Assembly: GCA_020050685.1 (NCBI GenBank)
Contig: JAGVKG010000046.1
Location: 1 to 64,000 of the forward strand
DNA from: Candidatus Obscuribacterales bacterium
Lineage (GTDB): Bacteria > Cyanobacteriota > Vampirovibrionia > Obscuribacterales > Obscuribacteraceae
Length of the DNA stretch: 64,000 bases
Direction of reading: 5' to 3'
Position numbers and translations under genes: made by a program. Below are positions 55,501 through 62,420 of the stretch, piece by piece. The notes under the pieces are model-generated. The model was not told where the DNA came from and did no database searches. It saw only the letters and a list, made by a program, of their open reading frames with translations. The first letter of the stretch is position 1, and each line of letters starts with the position of its first letter.

Positions 55501-57763
55501 CATCGCCGCCAACCGTATAGATATCACCGGCATCTAATGTCGCAGACGTGCCACCAACTCCGGTGAGCAAAATTACTGCACCGCCACCACCGGTACCATC
55601 AGTTGATGTGTCAATATCGCCAGCAAGAATGCCACTGGGAGCGGCAATTACAACATTACCGCCATAAGCATCGCCACCACCGGTAGCATAAGCATAAATG
55701 TTGCCGACGTCGACTGCGCCTGGGACGTAAGAGACGATACCGATATTTATACTACCGGCATAGCAATTGCCGCCGGCGGAAGTGCTGGTATCAATGCTAT
55801 CTACGCTTATATTGCCAGTAGTGGCATTTATGTTTACGCGTCCGCCATAGGAACTGCTTGAGCTGGTAGTAATGGAACCTGTATTTGTGTAATCACCGGC
55901 ATATATTGATACCTCGGCTCCTGTCGTAGTAATTGAGGCTGTTTGCACCGAAGCTAAACCGTAGCCGTATGTATAAAGGTTTAGTCTTCCACCATCAACT
56001 ACGCCATTCGTAATCGACCCATATACGTAGGGATCCATGCTTTGCAAGGTAACGAATCCTGTGCCGCTAGCACCACCTGTAGTATCAATAGCGCCAATGT
56101 TTATTGCCTGATTGCCGGCCGGTGCGCCGGCTGTGATTAGGACATCGCCATTTGAACCAGCACCATTTCCACCTGAGGTAATTGTTAGTACTGATGGCAG
56201 AGTTATTGTGCCGGAATCGGAATTGCTTCCGTGCATGGCAATAAGTTGAATGATCCCGCCGCTGCCGTCGGCCGCAGAACTCGATGAATCAAGCGATGTG
56301 ATTGTCGCTCCCGTATCAAGATCAATTTTGCCGCCCGTATCGGAGGGGCCACTAATTTCTAAAGTGGAGGTCGTATCGTTGCTGCCAGAAGTTCCGCCAG
56401 TTGACGTAAAGCTTGCTCCGGCGATCATGGTGATGGCACCACCGTTTCCCGATGAGGAAGCAGTACTAATTTGTCCGGCACCCACATCGGTAACAATATT
56501 TTGCTTGGCAACAATGGCTAAAGCCACGCCGGAAAATACCAAATCTCCACTAATGGTTACGTCGCCTTCTGTATTGTAGTAAGTCGGGTCGCCAGTAATG
56601 ATCATGTCACCGAGCTTAAGGTTATCGGTAGCAGCCCACACATGAGCTTCACCAGCGTAGATGTTTACTTTGCTGACAATATCTTGGCCATCAACATTTA
56701 CCTTGCCATCGCCGGACCACAAATTGAGATTTTGTGAGAGCCAATCGCCCCCGTTCAAATTCATATGCGTTTTTTCCGTGTATGAAGCATCGCGGAAATT
56801 TATGTCGCCGGCCAGTGCGCTCATCGTGCCATTTATGTTGCTGAACAACATATTCATGCCTGATGCGCTTGCAACATTAATGTTGCCTGACATAGCAGCC
56901 ATGGTGCCTGCGTTTGTAAAATTGCCACTGCCAGCAAACAGATTCAGATTATTAGCGGCTTGCATAAGGGGCATTGGTCCGCTCATGCCTTGAGGAAGTG
57001 CATTAACGAGAGAACCTCCAGCAGAGGCTGTGAGGTTCCCCGAGCTGGAAATTGTGCCGGCATTAATGATATCGCCGAGCGCATTTAGTGAGAGGTCGAG
57101 GGTTTGGGCATATCCAAGTCCAGCCATGCCGGGTGGCAGTACAGTAGTGAGCAGAGCACCCGTTTGATTGTAAATATTATTTGCATTAATTGTAGCGGAG
57201 CCGGTTTGAGGCACAGTTGAATAGGCAAAAATCCGACCGGCATTGGTGAGGTTGCCGGAAAGATTCATCGCGGTGCCTGCCGAGAAGTCGCCCCAGAGAC
57301 GTACGTTCTGTGGAACTACCAGCTGGTTTAATGATTGCATCGCGCCCGAGGCTAATGACGCACGTCCGCCAGTGGCTTGTCCGTCGGCTCCCAGTCTGAG
57401 GGTCTGCGAGTTATTGGACATCATTTGAGAGGCGGCAACTAATTCGGCGGCAGTGAGCAAGTCGGAGGGATTAACGACTTTAGTCATGCCGGCGAGATTA
57501 ATTGTGACGGAATTGGTCAGACCGAGGAGTTCTGCAGAGAGGTTGCGAGTGGTCGAGGAGAGGTCGAGGTCGATTGGTGTGGAGGCTGCGGCGCCGCCAA
57601 ACTGAACTGGTGCGGTGCGAGCGCGCCAGCCAGCCGATGCTGCCTCTTGCGTGTCCTGTCCGCCAAAATCCCTATGCGCAAACGCCACATAGGGATTTTG
57701 AAGCACAAGGCCAATAATCATGCAGATTGCACTGCATTTAATTGCTAGGTTTTTCATTCTCAT
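39179..57763 (-). CDS. Giant secreted beta-strand-repeat surface protein (6194 residues)
   Basis: An intact 18.6-kb frame. An N-terminal Sec signal peptide (about 1-31, ending YVAFA) leads to a filamentous-haemagglutinin-like region (NLSGNLTNAGRIFAY, GTISSSGNLTASAG). There is no NPNG/NPNL two-partner-secretion signature, so the export route is unknown. Thousands of residues of Ser/Thr/Gly/Asn/Ala repeats of the NG.I...GT form a probable beta-helix. Three copies of a unit of about 1060-1110 residues span about 700-3710. Near 5870-5970 is a Thr-rich linker with GGRxxRN motifs. The end (about 6000-6194) is a conserved FecR-like domain (VGVVSLNSGEALVMASDD, VLVKAGTIALVSHEDG). The last 4.3 kb matches the neighbouring gene. 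Probably an adhesin or S-layer-like filament. Few cysteines are present. Confidence 0.8.
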   Translation of the reverse strand: MRMKNLAIKCSAICMIIGLVLQNPYVAFAHRDFGGQDTQEAASAGWRARTAPVQFGGAAASTPIDLDLSSTTRNLSAELLGLTNSVTINLAGMTKVVNPSDLLTAAELVAASQMMSNNSQTLRLGADGQATGGRASLASGAMQSLNQLVVPQNVRLWGDFSAGTAMNLSGNLTNAGRIFAYSTVPQTGSATINANNIYNQTGALLTTVLPPGMAGLGYAQTLDLSLNALGDIINAGTISSSGNLTASAGGSLVNALPQGMSGPMPLMQAANNLNLFAGSGNFTNAGTMAAMSGNINVASASGMNMLFSNINGTMSALAGDINFRDASYTEKTHMNLNGGDWLSQNLNLWSGDGKVNVDGQDIVSKVNIYAGEAHVWAATDNLKLGDMIITGDPTYYNTEGDVTISGDLVFSGVALAIVAKQNIVTDVGAGQISTASSSGNGGAITMIAGASFTSTGGTSGSNDTTSTLEISGPSDTGGKIDLDTGATITSLDSSSSAADGSGGIIQLIAMHGSNSDSGTITLPSVLTITSGGNGAGSNGDVLITAGAPAGNQAINIGAIDTTGGASGTGFVTLQSMDPYVYGSITNGVVDGGRLNLYTYGYGLASVQTASITTTGAEVSIYAGDYTNTGSITTSSSSSYGGRVNINATTGNISVDSIDTSTSAGGNCYAGSINIGIVSYVPGAVDVGNIYAYATGGGDAYGGNVVIAAPSGILAGDIDTSTDGTGGGGAVILLTGVGGTSATLDAGDIYTVGGDGGLVELVNSSDTTASVNLAVNGTITTDSTALNGLAGPVALVASGAITTSDISAQSTVNALSETALGGGVFISSGGTGANAITVLNINTSTTINGEDNKAGTIILLSYQDTTSTSNPSNISHGTLTQAGDIAGANLVYGLAGASDELPESLNITPTTDINISPGGYQFLSGDEMNLSIDTNGDSQLVAPISAASGSLTLLSLNQANGNDNINIVMLDGGIEALTDIAITGASKTAGVGIFSYMTLHNTLTINSEGSIFLGTASGGISTDSLDDTSDITLSAGNDIQQIGGIYLYSEATAGTVTFTAGHSIFAEGIDAHSTNGTSGAIALRAASSLYFRDLNTSDTNGKAGDVVLSAGEYIRGGNISTNDTNGIAGSVAISAGTAIYLGDINTGSSNDDSGSITMAAGTSISTGSIYSGNSSGNAGGVNIAGGTTVSISSISTGSTFENQGSITINAGSSLAIGSIYSSSSSGSSLVDPISLISGADINVGDIYHYGGGVEVTALGNINVGNITNYQYQNSSGNVLLISVLGAINAGNISTLSGSSIDGSVSLVAAQAITAGDITTGGGNLFVSAGGSAGTIVSLGTIDTNAGNDGDIFLGANVAGVNGLQSSGNASIAFTLGGGTPDAYLFYNSSSPSTITADTTITVTTSQVDIYPGVYTSDIGSSGTPVEITLDLDGDSRTLVPVVTTGNAYLSGFIADNTAGGSNSYQKNGYDILLFTGGSSGLVMSGNFTSAPFSGGTAGNGKLAAFGSGSISRTGGLINVSNLALLSNGGNIGASGDRIQTNTTTLSATTVGGGSVYVYDSSSVTLGAATAGMASGEWSLTSDGFVNVYNSIMAHDISIQIGGSLDVRSDIVAGATGNTYLEIGGFAQFASDAILSGQNLDLVLNTANPFDTRDIGSYANPLNTYLSQVSIYSFGESNNVYLNNPAAISLAANIIGNLSVSSSAIEASDELFTNGGMIKLSAYGNITSVDAFENIYSYGGNIYLTSFGGSIGSLNVSSSSFLADGGNIVISARGDVEVNAASDSFWGRGGNVIVVTGSSFNHATLTVNNINTSGVNGGLVELVNSSATTDSINLTVNGTLFTNATEVDGLGGPVALVSSGGILTNDIDTSSTLSLSTQALGGGVFVSSGGTGATAINIDGDINTSVSNTNSGNKAGNIILLSSQPSSSVNDPTNITHGSFDQSGGTSGVNLVYGLAGASNTLPSELNITPTSNINIRPGGYQAYSSDAMDLSITGNGDSQMLVPINIGAGAGNTSLKLHSLTTSSVNDNLSLVLAGSLETTGVVSIATASKTASLSIFTGSNLTLGEKMSLVSASDVLLQSSGPLGITSNYDLSINSAKGIFIGGNMNNSVVSISLFAGKDVVLNDLNNTGNNTSGLIQISAGGSIYSGSITTGQASFWGNGEALIMTAGNAIEVGVINSFSYGSNGGGVVLSAGTTISAQTINTYSSYYGRGDAGHITLTAGESITAGDLDAHSAYGQGGAVIVNSGGAISTGFIKASGGEGGSAVTLTAGDYVSTDYIWAYCDNTLGNGSPVTITAGSYILTDTIYSMSGSSGYGGDITLTAGTTATARIIQTGNSNTNTYAGDLLITANSDINVTQTISTNAGITGGNIVLISLSGDISVPYIQTNTSQSGAQSGSVSLVAGGYITTSNINTNANGTDATAGNIFVSGGGTSGTVVSVGSLSRDSTSGADGEIFLGANVAGVNGPQSSGNSSIAFSTSGTAYLFYNSSSPSSITSNTTITVTQSQVDIYPGVYTSDIGSSGTPVIIALDLGGDSRTLVPIVTVTDMYLLTLDATNVVGGSEAYQNNGYGIYLASGGTGGIALTGDVSSIPFAGGSPLGANMTVVGSGGISLSGGEIGSNGLVLSTLGGDIGASGSPIQTESSSLTATTIGSGSIYVASSSGLTVDAAVAGILSGTIDLFANGNLMLNQPVTANNISLATQFGSAGTMFINQHLLAGYTGSITLNADGAGSIGNNILLYSDSLSIAFGSGDVGSFGSPLLTSASSAGFNIGSGNMYVSNTRALNVSGSTVGGNLVISTTGMFGDITSSSTLSALDGGSIMLLSNYGSVTTGDLLANGADSGNVILTAPNGISTGLIDTSSVGGNGGAVIALTGNAYNNAELLIGEITTVGDNGGSVQLVNSAQTTSATNLTVFGPITTNAEGLDGIAGPVALVASGGVNIFGISATAVANAGSTSALGGSVFVSSGGTGATAISIGDVDTRATSTGAGNKAGNILLLSMQSVSSTLNPSNIDHGTLIQSGGTNGDDFVYGLAGASTTLPNNLNVTLDGSINIRPGGYQSASTSAVDLVLNTDGDTQMLVPINIGAGGNSLILNSLSQASGNENLSLVLAGSLTTNGAISISSPSSAATMSIFSGGTMNLSGALKMASRSDVIIQTISPASITTTSDIAIETAKNIAIFGNIVTTNPNGNSGSVSLSAGGSVLAGNVTTQGNGENTNNAGAINISAGSLVSAGYLRASGGDAYYGGNGGAINILAGGSIAVDWVTANVYNGNGGLINMLANNSISTGYINAGVSQSGSGAGGSVNLVAGASISTNYIRANGAASGGAIVLVAGTSIDTDFLGAGTTTTNVSLGEISLTAGTSISTGTVNDDQFGGMASPVSMSAGSTITTRTIKTLGHDLSLTAGDSISTADLYTQTFGKDSGAITVTSGGSITSGIIYTYAFNNSTTGGDVTMVANQDILFDVIGTTGGISGGNVILVSTQGSVISLAGISTFTTTNSGVSGSIGIAAAGTVVANQVHTYATGSSGIAGNVFISAGGSGTDVVDLGSVDTSAGSGGIAGEIFLGANVAGTNGPQSTGNASISFTLSSGGSVTTPDAYLFYNSSSPSTITSDTTITVNPSLVDIYPGVYTSDIGSSGSPVSLALDLAGDSRTIVPIVTTGNAYLTTFSGDNTVGGAEAYLNNGFAALLFSGGSSGISITGDVTTSPFASGNGGDVSLVALTNLGYADISTGAILTAGQGTGSGGNVLAQGANLMLGDIDTRANDTVGNGGRVLLTAFGNLEGQYINTVGGTTSGNGADIQAVSTLGAITFSDFVDSSARGAGKAGKVEFTSLNDISFRSINAVGGNNDASGARGGDIVVVSSGGAINPTGATPLFLDSSGSYHTLGVGEEPQADAGNITLISQGQIDNGGNFTFRAEGANAGGNGGNITLVSNSNIDVDFISSSASSTGNVLPSATGDAGNITVVAKGSINVVDARAQGAVASGSGGDITLTAFGGTLNFDLFVFANSPGTTGNGGNVSLYSLNNMTGGDYLTNSIFTFGGSSSGDSGAISARSSFGSINFSGALSTAIANSGNAGEINLTAATGIQATFLSAAGGLSDGDGANITVATADGDITLTSFVSARARTEGDGGNVSLVASHGTVSVLGVIGTGAAIASNGAGSGNAGNIEIKYNSNQPFVIDSANSGITNGTKGNITAVALGYGVGGTITITSLSGDATIDLAGSVDATSVSGTSGHIVLTAPEGDTVSVTGTSSGELLGPVDISSGNIAITLNKSDTTFTVGSLSATGTIDLTVNTGNSTIALNADSVLSSSSANIQLFTDNLINNGAISTSSGSIIVQSTDDLNISGTGTMFGTNPAAAVDISTLSVTGVITFLADTNMELNGGEGPLISANNVTFGDNVTLSTTNSTCALCSGFEFDALPGGDLNITLPSSTVTINTSSGALMFYAPGGGIAFNNGPESAEAILQTTNASTGIWVEADAGDISVEFNVTINSAAWAEFDFYGANPNMINNGTISTADTGANSLIFGSFAGGDLTLISNNTLNSAGTIRLLATELPSGGSTALVNATLDGSVTGQISGLADTSFTVTASVPLVVGDITSSNGSTTIIADGDIHVTDDITVTEGNLTLQDLNTVDGFITIDPNLTLTATTTGSTFGRVYIFIGGSYTQTNTTAPANVVVNNTNGGSTYFGSNSITASAPNNNMNANGSEIVFDSGSLSSSAISLGGNVTINATAVGGGGGGGPIVSLDLTNLTVTSLLLSLQLSSQIGGTLVVEGGVAVSGNVIIGPSMLATTLTAEHIPANVTVTLQGFGSGNPVSINITGASTTTQVIIAGTHEFTGGASQGVMSITSNQAGPALVIENTGLLSSDGTLNVTSDGSMSFAGNITATTSVTLSVTGSATMTRTAGTITAPSITLTANTGSIGTGANPINTVASTLALTTVGSANAFVNNTGAVNLATSTVAGTLQLINNNAITTTGTINAGTLKLQTSANNGNIVIGTNVTSVLASTLITQGTGTVTINSTRTLTAASGNVSIIANGIDIQGAINSGTKSTQLKPNAAVAITVGNTGASSDPFEVSAVELSRITAGTLLVGDFGKNSTFTLAGDIDVSGAGPAGVYNLVFVTGGSYSPGSSTIDLGTTHSLSISAQGNVTSGSVSGGTFANFSSAQTITMSDSVSVPGGTILVTGATLNVTGTINAGSGSVQFAPYGNRTIALGGTGGNAQFELTNAFLANVTANEVTLGQAFTPGGITVIDGTDLSATNVSQYNLQNGGNITNAGNLTLGLKTMTMNAQGNVTSGSIFGGTLVNLQAQGTLTVDGTIVMTAGTVNLQAASVTFSSGSVSIGQGILYLKPTSAVAIGVGGTGGSAAFKVTDSMLSNITSAALAIGDLGLTGGLTLEGDLDISANYNLYLLNGGAVSATGRTVNVGSRTFGVQTGSTLNTGTVTASGGQVTLLAGGTLTVDGTVTNSGLGSTTISTTAGSNGNIVLDAAVGGSAFTTLSANGSGSITQSTGSISGTNVVLSSGTGSLGTSSAPLAVAATTLRANTQGTGTVFVDATSSSLTLGTSSAGSDFSVTSSGALTVGTLATLNGDITLVANSGALNVQANKVIFANEGNLVLQNTDTTSGTITIGLNSELEAYTTGNPAKGNVTIFIGTTTPTPTNTTAPTNVDVNFAGGGTAYFGANSILALKPGVDDNIVNVIDRDVVFDTGTRPTAAITLMGNNVITADPPVQPNVNVESNDSTPDSLNMTSGVNLTPTSGVTPISSSQSTTGGGAIIISSGSGSSSSTSQSSSGSNSSSSSSASATEAQTTGTANLTTTGGNISITNAASGSGTALTISDNLSDSTSNITLSATSGKGGALVVSSNGTPLNNSASGPVGGRQARNNNSSSSTTTATTTTSSTGGRNDRNNDGSSTPTTTTTTTTTTTTGGRSGRNAGATSGATSTTTTTTVGGRNARNNSTTTTNTNSAPLNSQTTNTGTATGRKAKQSNLPVAFTPVTTTPGIFMMNVGTALIEYNAVAQIDASQVGVVSLNSGEALVMASDDTILNIYEHQVLVKAGTIALVSHEDGVTKVRNLYEQTAGTNGLQARVANQSIGASAGTEIVLSPDADMLLSAIKKDSVGRRMLRSADVGDLKVATCEISLVSLTPSTDLLPLVFHSKHRVDRAIAEKLIKMAACLSSATAGHGAYSPVTGQTLP
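46650..49240 (-). repeat. Internal module of the giant protein, copy 3
   Basis: Third copy of the ~3.2-kb unit, with markers GLAGASTTLPNNLN (near 48665) and YPGVYTSDIGSSG (near 46875). Coordinates approximate. Confidence 0.7.
49980..52440 (-). repeat. Internal module of the giant protein, copy 2
   Basis: Second copy, with GLAGASNTLPSELN (near 51905) and YPGVYTSDIGSSG (near 50225). Spacing to copy 3 is about 3.2-3.3 kb. Coordinates approximate. Confidence 0.7.
53285..55640 (-). repeat. Internal module of the giant protein, copy 1
   Basis: First copy, with GLAGASDELPESLN (near 55085) and YPGVYTSDIGSSG (near 53525). The spacer between copies 1 and 2 and between 2 and 3 is itself similar, so the true unit is the full ~3.2-3.3 kb. 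Confidence 0.7.
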
Positions 57764-58091
57764 AAGTTAAAAGCTAGCAACCCGAGTGATTGGTGCACTT
57801 TTCTTTGTCAGCTAGGCAGATGACAATCTGCTAGACAACATAAACCAATAGATTAACTAACCGCAGCCACCATTGTTTAATCCGCCACGTTAACCATCAG
57901 TCCCAAAGAAGTAACCATCCACTGAGTCGCTGAGCAATCCCCTCACCATGACCCTACCGCACGACCCTCTTTATGCCATATACCCGCCGGCACTGAGTTT
58001 GAACTACCTTTTTACTTAAAATCTCAATCTATATTTATAAGTTTTATGGAGTCAGTTTATTTCGTTTGACTGAGGTTCGGAGTCAAGAATT
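57764..58091. other. Intergenic region between the giant genes
   Basis: 328 AT-rich bases that must hold the control region of the 39179-57763 gene. I see no clear sigma-70 pair and no strong terminator for the upstream giant gene. A dyad is listed separately. Confidence 0.4.
57812..57834. promoter_or_regulatory. Dyad upstream of the giant gene
   Basis: CTAG-G-CAGAT with loop GACA and ATCTG-CTAG: nine pairs with one bulged G, about 50-70 bases before the giant gene start. Candidate operator or leader hairpin. Confidence 0.4.
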
Positions 58092-61000
58092 CTATGGTAG
58101 TGATTGCCCGGTAACCGGTGAATAGGCACCGTGCCCTGCGGTGGCGGATGACAGACAGGCTGCCATCTTGATTAATTTCTCGGCAATGGCGCGATCGACC
58201 TTGTGCTTGCTATGGAATACTAGCGGCAAGAGATCTGTGCTTGGAGTTAATGAAACCAGCGATATTTCGCAAGTAGCAACTTTCAGATCGCCAACATTGG
58301 CTGAGCGCAACATGCGACGTCCGACAGAATCCTTTTTGATTGCACTGAGTAGCATATCTGCATCCGGGCTGAGAACAATTTCTGTGCCGGCGGAGGCTCC
58401 AATGGATTGATTGGCCACCAATGCCTGCAAGCCATTTGTGCCTGCGGTCTGTTCATACAAATTGCGTACTTTGGTGACACCGTCTTCGTGTGAAACAAGA
58501 GCAATGGTGCCGGCCTTTACCAATACCTGATGCTCGTAGATATTCAAAATGGTGTCATCCGATGCCATGATCAATGCTTCTCCGGAATTGAGCGATACCA
58601 CTCCGACTTGGTTGGCATCAATTTGCGCCACAGCATTGTATTCAATCAAGGCGGTGCCGACATTCATCATGAATATTCCTGGTGTTGTCGTTACAGGAGT
58701 GAATGCCACTGGCAGATTTGATTGTCTTGCCTTTCTGCCTGTTGCGGTTCCTGTATTTGTGGTTTGTGAGTTCAGTGGTGCTGAATTGGTAGTAGTAGTT
58801 GTTGTGTTATTGATTCTTGCATTGCGTCCACCGACGGTAGTGGCAGTAGTCGTAGTAGTTGTTGCTCCGCTGGTTGCACCAGTGTTGCGTCCGCTGCGAC
58901 CACCAGTCGTGGCTGCTGTCGTAGTCGTTGTTGTCGTTGATGGACTTGAGTTGTTGATTCTGGCTTGGCGTCCACCAACAGTGCCAGTGGATGAGCTGTT
59001 CGTTGGCGTAGCCGTTGGTGAAGTAGTGGTCAAACTAACTGTGCTGCCGGACGCAGAAACTGTAGAGAAGGTGATATTGCCCGGTGCGGTCATTACAATA
59101 CTGCTGGATGTACCAAGTTGGATAGTGCTGCCTGCTTCGGGCCGGGTGACGATTGCATTCGCAGTGGTGTTTGTGTTTGATAGCACCATTTCATTTCCAC
59201 TAGTGGTAACAGATACGGCACCGCCTGTTGTTTCAGTCGATGAAGGAGATGACATGAAAATTGCCTCTGTATTGCTTGTGGTCTCGCTGCCTGAAGAGCC
59301 GCCGGAACCAGAGGCAATTGTGATGGTGCCAGAGCCAGTTGTCGATTCAGACGATGATGTTGGTGTGACCCCGCTAGTTGGAGTTAGGTTGACACCAGAA
59401 GTCAAAGTGAGCTCGACATCAACAGGTTCATTTGAAGATATGATCATAACTGGTTGCACAGGCGGGTCAGCCGTAATCACGTTGTTGCCCATCAATGTGA
59501 TTGCTGAAGCTGGTCTTGTGCCGGTATCGAATACGACATCGCGATCAATTACGTTTACGATGTTGTCATCTACTCCTGGTTTGAGAGCGAGGATGCTGTT
59601 AGCGCCGAAGTAGGCTGTGCCACCGCCGGCGAAATTCACATCAACATTAGCTGGAGCAGTTGTGTTCGTAGGCGTAGGAGTAGTGGTGCCAATGAAGATA
59701 GTCACGTTGCCTTTGGCTGGATTGCCAGTGGTATAGGCTTCGAGTTCTGAGTTGAGACCAATTGTGATCGTGCCACTGGTGGTATCAGTATTTTGCAGAA
59801 CTAGATTGCCTTCGTTTGCGAATATAACTTTGTTTGCTTGAACATTCAATGCACCAGAGTTTGCAACCAAAGTAATGTCGCCATTAAGAGTTGCCAGGGT
59901 GCCGACAGTCAGAGCACCGGATGAGGTAACACTGAAGTCGGAACCGGCAGAAGAAGTACCAAGAGTGAGGGACGAAGAAGTTGCATCGACGAATACTGTA
60001 CCTGCGCCTTGAGTATTGGCGCGCAAAGTGGTGGCAGTGACGGCAAGTGAAGCAGACGAAGTACCGAGACTGCCTGTACCGCTAGAAAGAACCACGTTGG
60101 TACCTGATATGGAACCAGTTGATTGAGTAATACTGCCTGAGCCGTTGGCAGAAAGAGTGGTGAAGGCGCTACCGCCGACTGCAGCATCTAAAACGATATT
60201 GCCATTGCTGCCGGCTGTTGTAGAAATTGTTGTTGAACCAAGACCGGAATTTGTCACAGCCCCATCAACGGTGAGTGTGCCACCAGCTAACAAAGTAACT
60301 AGTCCACCGGCTGCGGTGACAGTTCCGGTATTGAGCGTGGAACCAGTTTGCACACCGAATGTACGTGAGCCAACGGTGACTGTATGGCCGGTATTAGAAA
60401 TTGCGCCACCATTTAAAAGGTAGAGATTGTAATTGGCGGAGATATTGAGATCACCTTCGAGAGTCAGTCCGCCAGTCAGACCGAGATCGCCAATAGCTAG
60501 GGCAGCGGATGTGATGTTGGAGAGCATGGAATCAGTGACTTTGAAAGCAGCAGAGCCACCGGTGCCACCGACACCGATTGCGACATCGGAAGTTGGCTTG
60601 AGATAGAGGATGCCTTGTCCGATGCTGACGGAGCCAGAGGAGAAGGTAACGGAGGCACCTTGTAGATTGACGGTGCCGGCGGTCATTACAATCGTGCCAT
60701 CAACAGTCAAGGCACCTTGAGCCTGGAGATTAACAAGCGTACCGCCGAAAATAGACCCGGAAGTAACACTGCCTTGAGCACTCATGGTCATGGTTTTCAG
60801 ACCGAGAGTGAGGTTACCGGCGTTTGTGATATTGCCAGCATTTTGCAAATTGTATTGAGTGACATTGGTAGCAGAGAGATCGGTACCGTCGATAATTGTG
60901 ATACCACCTGGAGTGAATGCTTGTCCGAGGGTAACTGAATTGGCAGTGATATTTGCCAAGAATGCATTTGTCAATTCGAATTGCGCATTGCCGCCAGTAC

Positions 61001-62420
61001 CGCCAAGGGCGATTGTGCGATTGCCGTAAGGAGCAAACTGCACAGAGCCTGAGCCGGCGTTGATCGTGCCGGTTAAGCTAAGAGTTGCACCAGTAATTTG
61101 TATTGTGCCACTAGATACGGTGACATCACCATTAATGGAAACTGTTTGTGAAGAGCTGAAGTTGACAAAGGTTGAGCCTGTAACCGTACCGGAGCTGACA
61201 TTGCCCTGAGCCGAAACGGATAGAGAATGAGTTGTGCCAAGATCTATGGTGACGCCGGCACTTGGAGTATAATTGCCGCCCGTGACAAAGACGAGATTGT
61301 AAGAGCCAGCACCGACGCCTGATACATCAATGTCGTCGGCTAAGGTAAATGTTGAGTTCTTGCCAAAGTCTCCCACTAATAATGTTCCAGCTGTAATTCG
61401 TGATAATTCTGCTGCGCTAACTTCGAATGGATCGGAGCTGGCACCGGTGTTGCCAACCGTGATCGCGACGGCAGCGTTTGGCTTCAATTGTGTGGATTTT
61501 GAATCGGAATTTATAGCGCCCTGAATGTTGACACCATTTGCGGTGATGTTCACGTTTCCGGATGTTGCAGTTAGAGTCTTCGTTGAATTGATTGTCACTA
61601 TGCCTGTGCCTTGCGTCATCAACGTAGAGGACAATGCACTTGTTACGTTGGAACCGATTACGATATTGCCGTTGTTGGCTGTAGTTTGTAACTTGAGTGT
61701 TCCAGCAGTGATCACGCCAGTAGTGGAAATAATATTGTTATTGAGAAGTTGCAGCGTGCCGGCTACGCTTGATGTTGCCAAATTGACAACGCCGCTATTT
61801 GTGACGAATGCATTTGCCGAACCAGCCGTAGTCAACGCCAACGTTGCGGTGGCTGTGGCAATTGGATTTGCGCCTGCGCCAATGGATCCAGTTTCTGTCG
61901 TCAACGACACTGATGGTGAGGTTATCGTCCCGCCCGTGCGGGAAATTGTACCAGCACCTGTGACTGATAAGGACACGGATGTATCGGCTGATACGTTTCC
62001 GGCCAGTGCAATTGCACCGTTGGCTGTAACTGATAAGGTACCATCAGATGATAGTAGGCCGGTTGACGCCACCACTAAAACCGGTCCGGCTTGATTCGAG
62101 GAAATGTCGATTGCGCCGGAGCCTGCGGTGAATTCATAAGTACCGGCAACTATGACTTGTGTTGTAGTGCTTGCACCGGTAATATTGACATTGACCGGTG
62201 TCAGTGCAGAGAAACCTTGCATGGTTACTACAACATTTACAGGGATATTTGTTGCCGTGAGTGTGGATGCAAGCATGCTTGGACCAATAATTACATTGCC
62301 GCCGGTTGCCACGCCACCTTCGACAATCAATGTGCCACCAATTTCCATTGAGGTTTGGAGAGATAGAAGCAAGTTTGTCACTGTCAAGCTTGTCAGATCA
62401 AGACTGACAATTGGCCCGGA
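58092..62420 (-). repeat. Shared C-terminal block, copy 2
   Basis: Partner of 39179-43550. Weaker similarity may continue to about 62960 here and about 44000 in the other copy. Confidence 0.85.
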
